A stretch of DNA of 8,503 nucleotides from an uncultured Oscillospiraceae bacterium (GCA_900769835.1 CAAGIE010000147.1:1-8503); one strand, 5' to 3'; positions 1 to 6,696 are shown, counted from the first letter of the stretch. Numbers and translations are program-made. The notes: a model not told the origin generated them from the sequence alone.

Positions 1-200
1 AGGTTGTGGTGCGTCCCCAGACCACCGCTGACGACGGTCAGATCGTGGTGGCCCGCATCGACGACGAAGCCACCTGCAAGCGCCTGAGTTGCAAGGCAGG
101 CAAGATCCTGCTCCTGCCGGAAAACGACAATTACACCCCCATCGACGGCACCAATGCCGAGATCATCGGCATCGTCAAGGCCGTCTATCGAGAATATTGA
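1..200 (+). CDS. lexA: LexA-type repressor, C-terminal fragment (partial, 5' end outside window)
   Basis: The open frame enters from the left edge (first full codon at base 3) and gives 65 residues before TGA. It matches the end of the S24/LexA autoprotease domain: a segment DDGQIVVARIDDEATCKRL, in which the Lys (codon 78-80) is in the place of the catalytic lysine of LexA, then LLPEND and a final IIGIVKAVYREY resembling the LexA terminal strand. In the family, LexA binds SOS operators as a dimer and cleaves itself when RecA filaments form on damaged DNA. The catalytic Ser, the cleavage site and the DNA-binding domain lie outside the window, so a related S24 repressor (for example a phage CI-like protein) is not excluded. 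The next gene starts 16 bases downstream, which suggests cotranscription. Confidence 0.82.
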   Translation, partial: VVVRPQTTADDGQIVVARIDDEATCKRLSCKAGKILLLPENDNYTPIDGTNAEIIGIVKAVYREY

Positions 201-216
201 TTGCGAGGCGAATACT

Positions 217-1248
217 ATGAGTAAGGTAAGTGCTTTTCTCAAACGTAAAAATATAGAGATCTCCGCCAAGCGCTACGGCATCGATGCCCTGGGCGCAATG
301 GCGCAGGGTCTTTTCTGCTCTCTGCTGATCGGCACCATTTTCAAAACCTTAGGCACCGAACTGGGTGTGCAGTTCCTCACCGATCTGGGCACCTACGCCA
401 TGGCAGTATCCGGCCCTGCAATGGCAGTTGCCATCGGCTTTGCCCTGAAGGCTGACCCCATGGTACTGTTCTCCCTGGCGGCGGTGGGCTATGCCGCCAA
501 CGCGGAAGGCGGTGCAGGCGGCCCGCTGGCAGTGCTGGTGATCGCCATTATTGCGGCCGAGTGCGGCAAACTGGTCAGCAAAGAAACCAAAGTAGATATT
601 TTAGTCACCCCCGCCGTAACGATTTTAGTGGGTGTGGGTCTTGCGATGCTGATCGCGCCCCCCATCGGCGAGGCCGCCAGCGCATTTGGCCTCCTGATCC
701 AGACCGCCACCAGGCAGCAGCCCTTCCTGATGGGCATTCTGGTGTCCGTTCTGGTGGGCATTGCCCTGACCCTTCCCATCTCCTCTGCCGCCATCTGTGC
801 CGCATTGAGCCTGACCGGCCTGCCCGGCGGCGCCGCCGTTGCCGGCTGCTGCGCCCAGATGGTAGGCTTTGCAGTGATGAGTTTCAAAGAGAACCGCTGG
901 GGCGGTCTGGTGAGCCAGGGTCTTGGCACCTCTATGCTCCAGATGCCCAACATTATCAAGAACCCCCGCATCTGGATCCCGCCCATTCTGGTTTCCGCCA
1001 TCACCGGCCCCATCGCCACCTGCATTTTCAAACTGGAAATGAACGGCGCGGCGGTGAACTCCGGTATGGGTACCTGCGGTCTGTGCGGCCCCATCGGCGT
1101 GTGGACCGGCTGGGAAAACCCTGCCGCTATGGACTGGGTCGGTCTGGTGCTGATCTGCTTTGTCCTGCCCGCTGTGCTGACACCCCTGATCGCCTGGCCT
1201 ATGCGCAAAATCGGCTGGATCAAAGAAAACGATTTGAAACTTGGATAA
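217..1248 (+). CDS. PTS EIIC-like membrane protein (PF13303-type)
   Basis: Predicted 343-residue polytopic membrane protein. I chose the ATG at 217 rather than an in-frame one at 154, because the upstream one would lie inside lexA and because MSKVSAFLKRKNIEISAKRY is the usual N-terminus of this family. A weak Shine-Dalgarno-like GCGAGG lies 5' of it. After a basic N-terminus, hydrophobic segments run from about residues 25-45, 58-78, 82-115, 128-150, 170-215, 255-272 and 307-330. They are rich in Gly, Ala and Pro, with loops such as GLPGG (201-205) and GMGTCGLCGPIG (283-294). The family is annotated as a PTS sugar transporter IIC component (PTS_EIIC_2), but the substrate is unknown and no IIA or IIB gene is visible here, so real phosphotransfer-coupled transport is unproven. 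It follows lexA closely and ends at a strong terminator. Confidence 0.78.
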   Translation: MSKVSAFLKRKNIEISAKRYGIDALGAMAQGLFCSLLIGTIFKTLGTELGVQFLTDLGTYAMAVSGPAMAVAIGFALKADPMVLFSLAAVGYAANAEGGAGGPLAVLVIAIIAAECGKLVSKETKVDILVTPAVTILVGVGLAMLIAPPIGEAASAFGLLIQTATRQQPFLMGILVSVLVGIALTLPISSAAICAALSLTGLPGGAAVAGCCAQMVGFAVMSFKENRWGGLVSQGLGTSMLQMPNIIKNPRIWIPPILVSAITGPIATCIFKLEMNGAAVNSGMGTCGLCGPIGVWTGWENPAAMDWVGLVLICFVLPAVLTPLIAWPMRKIGWIKENDLKLG

Positions 1249-1250
1249 AG

Positions 1251-1284
1251 TAAAAAACGAGAGGTTTTAAACCTCTCGTTTTTC
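1251..1284. terminator. Bidirectional intrinsic terminator between EIIC gene and tsaB
   Basis: A near-perfect inverted repeat has left arm ACGAGAGGTT (1257-1266), a TTA loop and right arm AACCTCTCGT (1270-1279). A run of six A precedes it and five T follow it, so it can terminate the plus-strand EIIC transcript and the minus-strand prfA-tsaE-tsaB transcript. The TTA in the loop is the reverse complement of the tsaB stop codon, so the last tsaB codons form one arm of the stem. Confidence 0.9.
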
Positions 1285-1959
1285 TTTTTCCATTCGTTCT
1301 CTCTCCGCCTGAGAAAGGCGCAGATAATTGGGCTTGAGCGCCGCGGCATCGCCGCTTTCGCCACGCCGGATTGCCGCCATCGCCGCCAGCGCAACACCTG
1401 CCGCCCGCTGATGGCGCAAATGTTCCGGCGCCTGCGCCAAATTGGGAAGTTCCTCCCCCAAAGTGCGCAAGCACAGTTCTGCGCCGTCGCCCACTACATA
1501 AACAGTGCCCTCCAGCGCCTTGAGTTTTTCTGAAAGTTCCTGCAGAGAGATGGCCTGATCTTCCCAGACCCGCTCCGTTCCGCGGAACAATGCCGTATAG
1601 ACCTGACTGCGGCGGGCATCCATTGCAGGCAGAACGTAGCCGGTCTGCCCCGCATTTTGCGCCATAGCCTCTAAAGTAGAAACGCCATAGCAAGGCTTCT
1701 CACCGCCCCAGGCAAAGCCCTTTGCCGCCGCAACACCGATCCGCACGCCGGTGAAACTGCCGGGGCCGGCCGCCACCGCCACCGCATCCACATCACAAGG
1801 TGTGATGCCGCAACTTTTGAGCATATCCTCTGCCATAGAAAGCAGCGTCTGGGAGTGGGTCAGACCCGTATTCTGATAACTTTCCGCCAGCAGTTTTCCG
1901 TTCTCCATCAACGCGACGGAGCCTGCTTTTGCGGAGGTTTCAAAGGCTAATATCTTCAT
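1267..1959 (-). CDS. tsaB: tRNA t6A biosynthesis protein TsaB
   Basis: Predicted 230-residue protein of the ASKHA-fold TsaB/YeaZ family. TsaB is the partner of TsaD and TsaE in making N6-threonylcarbamoyladenosine at position 37 of ANN-decoding tRNAs in the cytoplasm. Visible family features are the N-terminal strand MKILAFETSA (usually DTS), AAGPGSFTGVRIG (63-75), the MDARRSQVY stretch (113-121) and the C-terminal NYLRLSQAERE element. I chose the ATG at 1957-1959 because AGGAG lies 5-6 bases upstream (1966-1970) and the protein then begins at the conserved strand; an upstream in-frame start would add 17 non-family residues. It overlaps the end of tsaE by 20 bases, so the two are probably translationally coupled. 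The stop codon falls in the loop of the operon terminator. Confidence 0.93.
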   Translation of the reverse strand: MKILAFETSAKAGSVALMENGKLLAESYQNTGLTHSQTLLSMAEDMLKSCGITPCDVDAVAVAAGPGSFTGVRIGVAAAKGFAWGGEKPCYGVSTLEAMAQNAGQTGYVLPAMDARRSQVYTALFRGTERVWEDQAISLQELSEKLKALEGTVYVVGDGAELCLRTLGEELPNLAQAPEHLRHQRAAGVALAAMAAIRRGESGDAAALKPNYLRLSQAERERMEKEKREV

Positions 1960-2374
1960 AATTTTCTCCTGTAACGGTGATGCGACGGGACTCCTCACCG
2001 ATCTTTTCAATGCGGACGATCACCGGCTCTTCCAGCGCCTCCCACACATTTTCGCTCCATTCCACGCAGCATACGCCGCCCCGCTCCAGATAGTCCTCCC
2101 AGCCGATATCCCAAAGGTCATCGGCACTGCTCAAACGGTACATATCGAAATGGAAAAGGGGCATTTTGCCGCTGAGGTATTCGTTGACGATGGTGTAGGT
2201 GGGACTGGTCACCTGCTCGGTGCAACCCAGACCCCGGGCAACGCCCCGGGTAAAGGCCGTCTTGCCGGCGCCCAGATCGCCCTGATAGGCGATCACCGTT
2301 CCCGGCTGCAGCCGGGCCGCCAAAGCCGCGCCCACCGCCTCGGTTTCTTTATAAGAATGTGTCTCAAAAATCAT
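1940..2374 (-). CDS. tsaE: tRNA t6A biosynthesis ATPase TsaE
   Basis: Predicted 144-residue P-loop ATPase of the TsaE/YjeE family, which drives the TsaB-TsaD threonylcarbamoyl transfer cycle. A Walker A motif GDLGAGKT is at 32-39. The switch-like TSPTYTIVNEY (56-66), HFDMYRL (75-81) and VEWSE (104-108) are all typical of the family. The start is the ATG at 2372-2374, which has AGGTG about 7 bases upstream; a TTG at 2389 in the same frame would add five residues but has a poorer context. The gene lies 18 bases after the prfA stop and overlaps tsaB by 20 bases. Length is normal for the family (about 140-160). Confidence 0.94.
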   Translation of the reverse strand: MIFETHSYKETEAVGAALAARLQPGTVIAYQGDLGAGKTAFTRGVARGLGCTEQVTSPTYTIVNEYLSGKMPLFHFDMYRLSSADDLWDIGWEDYLERGGVCCVEWSENVWEALEEPVIVRIEKIGEESRRITVTGENYEDISL

Positions 2375-2392
2375 AATTGCACCTTTCAAGGC

Positions 2393-3451
2393 TTATTGGG
2401 CGTTTTTCAACTTTTCAGCCTGGTCGGCGGTGGCCAATGCATCGATGATCTCGTCAATGGCGCCGTCCATAACGCTCTCAATTTTATAGAGAGTCAGACC
2501 GATACGGTGATCCGTCACGCGACCCTGGGGGAAATTATAAGTGCGAATGCGCTCGTTGCGCATACCGGTGCCAACCTGACTGCGGCGCATACCGGTCACC
2601 TGACTATCCAGTTTTTCCTGCTCGATCTCGTAGAGTTTGGATGCCAGCATACGCATACATTTTTCCCGATTCTGGAGTTGGCTTCTCTCCTCCTGGCAGG
2701 CAACCACAATGCCGCTGGGCTTGTGGATGAGCCGCACCGCGGAACTGGTCTTATTGACGTGCTGACCGCCTGCGCCGCTTGCCCGATACACCTGCATCTC
2801 AATGTCCGCGGGGTTGAGTTGCACGTCCACCTCTTCCATCTCCGGCAGGACTGCCACCGTGGCAGTGGAGGTATGGACTCTGCCGCCGGACTCCGTTTCC
2901 GGCACGCGCTGCACGCGATGCACACCGGACTCATACTTCAAGCGGGAATACGCACCCCGACCTGCCACCACAAAGTCCGCTTCCTTGACGCCGCCCAGTT
3001 CCGTTTCGTTATAGTTCATCAGTTCGATGCTCCAGCCCTTCTGGGCGGCATACATCGAATACATACGGAACAGACTGTGGGCAAACAACGCGCTCTCCTC
3101 GCCGCCCACGCCGCCGCGGATCTCCACGATCACATTCTTGTCATCGTTGGGATCTTTCGGCAGAAGCAGGATCTTCAGCTCCTCGGAGAGAGCCTGCATT
3201 TTTTCCTTTGCTTCCAGATAAGTCTGCTGGCAAAGTTCTTTCATTTCCGGATCGCTCATCAATTCCTGGGCATCCTGCATATCCTGCTCCGCCTGACGAT
3301 AGGCGCGGTAAGCCTCGATGATCGGCTCCAGGTCATTGCGCTCCCGCAGCAGCGCCGCGGCCTTTTTGGGGTCGCTATAAAAATCCGGCTGCTCGGATTT
3401 GGCGCATAATTCTTCATAGCGGTTCGCCACCGCCTGCAGTTTATCCAGCAT
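2393..3451 (-). CDS. prfA: Peptide chain release factor 1 (RF1)
   Basis: Predicted 352-residue class I release factor that reads UAA and UAG and triggers hydrolysis of peptidyl-tRNA in the ribosome. The universally conserved GGQ (228-230, within ASGAGGQHVNKTSSAVR) is the catalytic loop. PET at 184-186 occupies the PxT stop-codon recognition site that marks RF1 rather than RF2 (SPF). The N-terminal helical domain, RGGVGGEES (112-120) and the C-terminal LTLYKIESVMDG stretch fit the family, and the length is close to the usual 355-360. The ATG at 3449-3451 is preceded by a strong GGAGGGAGGG. It is the first gene of an operon with tsaE and tsaB; the common partners prmC and tsaC are not next to it. 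Confidence 0.96.
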   Translation of the reverse strand: MLDKLQAVANRYEELCAKSEQPDFYSDPKKAAALLRERNDLEPIIEAYRAYRQAEQDMQDAQELMSDPEMKELCQQTYLEAKEKMQALSEELKILLLPKDPNDDKNVIVEIRGGVGGEESALFAHSLFRMYSMYAAQKGWSIELMNYNETELGGVKEADFVVAGRGAYSRLKYESGVHRVQRVPETESGGRVHTSTATVAVLPEMEEVDVQLNPADIEMQVYRASGAGGQHVNKTSSAVRLIHKPSGIVVACQEERSQLQNREKCMRMLASKLYEIEQEKLDSQVTGMRRSQVGTGMRNERIRTYNFPQGRVTDHRIGLTLYKIESVMDGAIDEIIDALATADQAEKLKNAQ

Positions 3452-3481
3452 AACGACCCTCCCTCCGGTCCATTTTCTGCT

Positions 3482-3510
3482 ATTGTATCAATAAACCCGC
3501 AAAAAGTAAA
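3482..3510 (-). promoter_or_regulatory. Sigma-A-type promoter for prfA-tsaE-tsaB
   Basis: Reading the minus strand, TTTACT (3505-3510) and TACAAT (3482-3487) are separated by exactly 17 bases (3488-3504), and TTG lies just 5' of the -10. Transcription would start near 3475, leaving a leader of about 25 bases before the prfA ATG. The -35 box directly abuts the terminator stem, inside the T-tract of the terminator of the upstream mini-gene. Confidence 0.7.
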
Positions 3511-3539
3511 GGGGCGCCCGAAAGCGCCCCGTGTTTTTT
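3505..3539. terminator. Intrinsic terminator after the 44-residue gene
   Basis: Inverted repeat GGGGCGC (3511-3517) and GCGCCCC (3524-3530) around a CCGAAA loop. On the minus strand the stem is followed by TTTACTTTTT, and on the plus strand by GTGTTTTTT, so it can act in both directions. It begins 7 bases after the stop of the minus-strand mini-gene, which it most likely serves. Its minus-strand T-tract is also the -35 region of the prfA promoter. Confidence 0.82.
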
Positions 3540-3672
3540 AGCAGCAGCCGCAGTTGTTATCGCAACCGCAACCGTTACCGCTGCCGGAAGTGCCGCAACC
3601 GCCGCAGTTGCACAGCAACAGAATCAGGATGATGATCCAGCACATATTCCCACCGCAAAAACCGTTATTCAT
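3538..3672 (-). CDS. 44-residue Cys/Gly-rich single-pass mini-protein
   Basis: A short gene with a very good ribosome binding site: GGAGGT lies 7 bases upstream of the ATG (3670-3672), and TAA (3538-3540) is followed at once by a terminator. The product begins MNNGFCGGNMC, has a hydrophobic WIIILILLL segment (residues 12-20), then a tail with CNCGGCG (21-27) and GCGCDNNCGCC (34-44). It contains 10 Cys and 11 Gly in 44 residues. The layout (short polar start, one hydrophobic helix, Gly/Cys/Asn tail) resembles the small Gly/Cys-rich membrane or spore-associated proteins of Bacillota such as the YjcZ/SscA type, but I cannot assign it to a family. The hydrophobic stretch is short for a full membrane span. 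Function unknown. It sits alone between the proBAC and prfA operons. Confidence 0.8.
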   Translation of the reverse strand: MNNGFCGGNMCWIIILILLLCNCGGCGTSGSGNGCGCDNNCGCC

Positions 3673-3694
3673 AACATTACCTCCGAAATTTATT

Positions 3695-3709
3695 AGCGGT
3701 TGAACCGCT
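3695..3709. repeat. Perfect 7-bp inverted repeat upstream of the mini-gene
   Basis: AGCGGTT and AACCGCT flank a single G. On the minus strand it lies 32 bases after the proC stop and 10 bases before the GGAGGT of the 44-residue gene. No clear T-run follows, so it is a weak terminator candidate for proBAC at best; it could instead be a leader hairpin or an operator for the mini-gene. I see no convincing promoter in the 3685-3741 gap, so the mini-gene may depend on read-through from proC or on a promoter within the proC end. Confidence 0.5.
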
Positions 3710-3741
3710 CATTCCATAGTACTCCGAAGGCTCTGTTTTGG

Positions 3742-4527
3742 TTACTTGCCCAGTTCTTTATTTCTTTGGTAGGCCGCGCCGATGCATTCGATCATCATAC
3801 TGCGATAGCCGCTTTTTTCCAGTTCCCGCAGGCCTGCAATGGTACTGCCCCCGGGGGAACAGACCGCATCTTTCAGCGCGGCAGGATGGGTACCGGTTTC
3901 CAGATACATTTTCGCCGCGCCCATCATGGTCATCGCGCCATACCGCAGAGCCTTTTCTCTGGGAAGACCGCAAGCCACCGCGCCGTCTGCCATAGCATCC
4001 AGCAGAAGGTACAGATAGGCAGGGCCACTGCCGGAGAGGGCGCTGGCCGCATCCATCTGCTGCTCCTCCAGCCGATCCATCAGGCCGCAACAAGCCATAT
4101 CCGCCAACCAATCTGCCAGCATTTCCTCCGTCACCAGTTCGTTGCAGCAGTACGGGATCACACCTGCGCCCACCGCAGTGGGGGTGTTGGGCATAATGCG
4201 GATCACCGGCAGGCGCACGCCCGCCATTTCCTCGATCCTCTGAATTTCCAGGCCCGCCGCCATCGTGATCAAGAGAGGCTTTTTCCCTTTCAGGATCTCC
4301 TGAATGTGCAAAAGGCAGTCCGCCATCATGTGGGGCTTTACCCCCAGAAAGATCCGCCGGCAGTGCTCTGCGGCCTGGAGATTATGGCCGTATGCAATGC
4401 CCAGTTCCGCCGCCAAAGCCTTTGCCTTGCCGGAACGGTCTGTGATCATAATATCCTTGGTCACACCGGACAGTGCCTTTGCAATGGCGCCGCCCATATT
4501 GCCGCAACCGATAAATCCATATTTCAT
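3742..4527 (-). CDS. proC: Pyrroline-5-carboxylate reductase
   Basis: Predicted 261-residue NAD(P)H-dependent enzyme making the last step of proline synthesis, reduction of pyrroline-5-carboxylate. An N-terminal Rossmann motif GFIGCGNMGGA spans residues 4-14, then VKPH (63-66; usually VKPQ), MPNTP (112-116), SGSGPAY (165-171) and DAVCSPGGSTIAGL (220-233), the ProC signature. I chose the ATG at 4525-4527 because AGGTG lies 6 bases upstream; an ATG two codons earlier (4533) overlaps the proA stop as TGATG but has the AGG only 2 bases away. Farther upstream starts would lie inside proA. The gene lies 5 bases after proA and closes the proBAC operon. Confidence 0.95.
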   Translation of the reverse strand: MKYGFIGCGNMGGAIAKALSGVTKDIMITDRSGKAKALAAELGIAYGHNLQAAEHCRRIFLGVKPHMMADCLLHIQEILKGKKPLLITMAAGLEIQRIEEMAGVRLPVIRIMPNTPTAVGAGVIPYCCNELVTEEMLADWLADMACCGLMDRLEEQQMDAASALSGSGPAYLYLLLDAMADGAVACGLPREKALRYGAMTMMGAAKMYLETGTHPAALKDAVCSPGGSTIAGLRELEKSGYRSMMIECIGAAYQRNKELGK

Positions 4528-4532
4528 AGTCA

Positions 4533-5771
4533 TCACCTGATATGTCCGTTGCCACGGATAATGTATTTGTAAGTGGTCAGTTCCCGCAGACCCATGGGGC
4601 CACGGGCGTGGAGTTTTTGGGTGGAAATGCCCATTTCGCAACCCAGACCGAATTCGCCGCCATCGGTGAATCGGGTGGAAGCGTTGACATACACCGCGGC
4701 GCTATCCACACCGGCGGTGAAAATATCCTGCGCCGTCCGGGATGTGGTTACGATCGCCTCACTGTGGCCGGTGGAGTGCTTTTCGATGTGGGCCACCGCC
4801 TCCTGCACGTCCTCCACACACTTCACCGCCAGAATGTAGTCCAAAAACTCCGTGTCAAAGTCCGTGTCCCCTGCCGGTGTGCCGGGGATCACCCTCTGCG
4901 CCCAGGCATCCAGCCGCAGTTCTACGGGATTCTCCCGCTCCTGCACCAGACGCTGATGCAATTTCGGCAGAAATTCCTTTGCGATAGCCTTGTCCACCAG
5001 CAAAACCTCCTCAGCGTTGCACACACTGGGGCGGCTGGTCTTTGCATTTTCGATGATCTTCAGCGCCATCTCCTGATCGGCCGTTTTTTCCACATACACG
5101 TGGCAGATGCCGGTGCCAGTGGCGATGCAAGGCACAGTGGCATTCTGCACGCAGGCGTTGATCAGTCCTGCGCCGCCACGGGGGATCAACATATCCACAT
5201 AGCCATTGGCGGTCATCAGCGCCAACGCGCTATCCCGACTGGTGTCCTGCACCAGATGGATCGCATCCGCCGTGATACCTGCATTTTCAAGACCCTTTCT
5301 CAGGGCTTTTACGATGGCGCAAGCGGTCAAAAACGCCTCCTTGCCACCCCGCAAAACGCACACATTGCCGCTTTTCAGCGCCAATGCCGCCGCGTCACTG
5401 GTGACGTTTGGACGGCTCTCGTAGATAATGGCGATCACGCCGATGCCCACAGACACTTTCCGGATCTCCAGACCGTCTGCACGGGTGGTGGTTCCCAGAA
5501 TGTGACCCACCGGATCGGGAAGTTCCGCCACCTGCAAAATGCCCTTTGCCATACCGCTGATCCGCTCAGGGGTCAGCAACAGACGATCCAGCATCACCTG
5601 CGAAATGCGGTCCTTTGCATTTTCCATATCCTGCTTGTTTGCCGCCAGGATGTCCGCCTCTGCCGCCAGCAGAGCCGCCGCCATTTCCCGAAGTCCGTGA
5701 TTTTTCTGCTCCGTGGTCAGGGCGCCTACCTGCCGCTTTGCGGCCTTGGCTTTTTCCAGCATTGCTTTCAT
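4533..5771 (-). CDS. proA: Glutamate-5-semialdehyde dehydrogenase (gamma-glutamyl phosphate reductase)
   Basis: Predicted 412-residue aldehyde dehydrogenase-fold enzyme that reduces gamma-glutamyl phosphate to glutamate semialdehyde with NADPH. Family features are IIYESRPNVTSDAAALALKSGN (115-136), GYVDMLIPRGG (190-200) and TSRPSVCNAEE (245-255), where Cys251 is the expected catalytic thiol. The C-terminal half contains DSAAVYVNASTRFTDG and GEFGLGCEMGISTQKLHARGPMGL-like elements that are typical of ProA. The ATG at 5769-5771 comes one base after the proB stop with GGTGA about 8 bases upstream, so translation is probably coupled. A second in-frame ATG three codons later is possible. Length is normal (about 410-420). 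Confidence 0.96.
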   Translation of the reverse strand: MKAMLEKAKAAKRQVGALTTEQKNHGLREMAAALLAAEADILAANKQDMENAKDRISQVMLDRLLLTPERISGMAKGILQVAELPDPVGHILGTTTRADGLEIRKVSVGIGVIAIIYESRPNVTSDAAALALKSGNVCVLRGGKEAFLTACAIVKALRKGLENAGITADAIHLVQDTSRDSALALMTANGYVDMLIPRGGAGLINACVQNATVPCIATGTGICHVYVEKTADQEMALKIIENAKTSRPSVCNAEEVLLVDKAIAKEFLPKLHQRLVQERENPVELRLDAWAQRVIPGTPAGDTDFDTEFLDYILAVKCVEDVQEAVAHIEKHSTGHSEAIVTTSRTAQDIFTAGVDSAAVYVNASTRFTDGGEFGLGCEMGISTQKLHARGPMGLRELTTYKYIIRGNGHIR

Positions 5772-5772
5772 A

Positions 5773-6537
5773 TTACTTCACCACAAATCTTGTTCCGATT
5801 TCCTGATTTTCCAGAATTGCGTAGAGATTTTCGGGGGTGTCGCCGTTGGCGATGACCATTTCACAACCGGCTTGGGTGCAGATCTGCGCCGCTTTGAGTT
5901 TTGTGATCATACCGCCGGTGCCCCGGGCAGAGCCTGCCCCGCCTGCCAGCGCCAGAATCTCCTCGGTGATGGCCTCCACTCGACTGATGCGGGTGGCAGT
6001 GGGGTCTTTGTGGGGATCAGCGGTATACAGTCCGTCAATGTCCGTCAGCAGGATCAGCAGATCCGCCTGCACGCTCTGCGCCACCATTGCCGCCAGCGTG
6101 TCATTGTCGCCAATGACGATCTCATCGGTGGATACCGTGTCGTTCTCGTTGATAATCGGCAGCGCGCCCAGTTCCAGTAGTCGTTCCACCGTGGTGGAGA
6201 AATTACTGTGCCGCTTGGGGTTTACGATATCGTCACCGGTGATCAGCAACTGCGCCACCGTATGGTGATACTCGCCGAACAATTTATCGTAAATATACAT
6301 CAGTTCGCACTGACCCACCGCCGCCGCGGCCTGCTTGGTTGCCATATCCGTAGGACGGGCGCCCAGACCCAACTTGCCCACGCCCATACCAATGGCGCCG
6401 GAGGACACCAGGATCACCTGATTGCCCGCATTTTTAATATCAGAGAGGGTTTTGCACAGCCCCTCCACACGGCGAACATTCAGGTTGCCCGTCTGGTGCG
6501 TCAGGGTGGAGGTTCCCACCTTCACAACGATACGCAT
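5773..6537 (-). CDS. proB: Glutamate 5-kinase, short form without PUA domain
   Basis: Predicted 254-residue amino-acid-kinase-fold enzyme catalysing the first and usually feedback-inhibited step of proline synthesis. Motifs are KVGTSTL (6-12), SSGAIGMG (45-52), INENDTV (129-135), IGDNDTLAA (142-150), LLTDIDGLYTADP (163-175) and GTGGMITKLKAA (206-217). The protein ends right after the kinase domain (FVVK), so the C-terminal PUA domain of the 367-residue E. coli enzyme is absent; short forms are known in other bacteria. I chose the ATG at 6535-6537: GGAG lies 8 bases upstream, whereas an ATG two codons earlier (6543) has it only 2 bases away. First gene of proBAC, with its own promoter just upstream. 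Confidence 0.95.
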   Translation of the reverse strand: MRIVVKVGTSTLTHQTGNLNVRRVEGLCKTLSDIKNAGNQVILVSSGAIGMGVGKLGLGARPTDMATKQAAAAVGQCELMYIYDKLFGEYHHTVAQLLITGDDIVNPKRHSNFSTTVERLLELGALPIINENDTVSTDEIVIGDNDTLAAMVAQSVQADLLILLTDIDGLYTADPHKDPTATRISRVEAITEEILALAGGAGSARGTGGMITKLKAAQICTQAGCEMVIANGDTPENLYAILENQEIGTRFVVK

Positions 6538-6558
6538 TGCCATCACTCCTTTTTCCCA

Positions 6559-6587
6559 ATTATACACACAAACATAAGTGTTTGCAA
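6559..6587 (-). promoter_or_regulatory. Sigma-A promoter for proBAC
   Basis: On the minus strand TTGCAA (6582-6587) and a perfect TATAAT (6559-6564) are separated by 17 bases. The start of transcription would be near 6552, only about 15 bases before the proB ATG and just ahead of the AGGAG. The leader is thus too short for a T-box or riboswitch, so control, if any, should act at the promoter. Confidence 0.82.
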
Positions 6588-6609
6588 CACCTTTTCGCTT
6601 TTTCTCTTT

Positions 6610-6633
6610 ATCGCACTAAAGTGCTGATGCGAT
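6610..6633. repeat. Nested inverted repeats upstream of the proBAC promoter
   Basis: GCACT-AA-AGTGC (6613-6624) lies within ATCGCA (6610-6615) and TGCGAT (6628-6633), whose arms overlap the inner repeat, so the two pairings partly compete. It is 23 bases upstream of the proB -35 box. Another 10-bp palindrome, GTGATATCAC, is at 6665-6674. The rest of the 6588-6696 gap shows no gene. These may be regulator sites for proBAC or chance; no known binding motif is recognised. Confidence 0.35.
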
Positions 6634-6696
6634 CCTGATTTTCTTTGTTACTTTTTTCGACAGAGTGATATCACGCCCCGCAAGGCAAATAGAACG

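Noticed and set aside
489..1397. 302-residue minus-strand frame opposite the EIIC gene and across the terminator
   Set aside because: Runs through a terminator and into tsaB in another frame; composition is Pro/Arg/Met-rich as expected for a shadow.
2150..3409. Long 419-residue plus-strand frame opposite prfA/tsaE
   Set aside because: Antisense shadow of prfA and tsaE; His/Leu-rich composition, no ribosome binding site and no family resemblance.
4542..5855. Long 437-residue plus-strand frame opposite proA
   Set aside because: Antisense shadow of proA, a clear ProA homologue; the GC-rich codon pattern keeps the opposite frame open.
6538..6696. T-box or riboswitch in front of proB
   Set aside because: A perfect TATAAT at 6559-6564 places the transcript start about 15 bases before the start codon, so no room remains for a structured leader.
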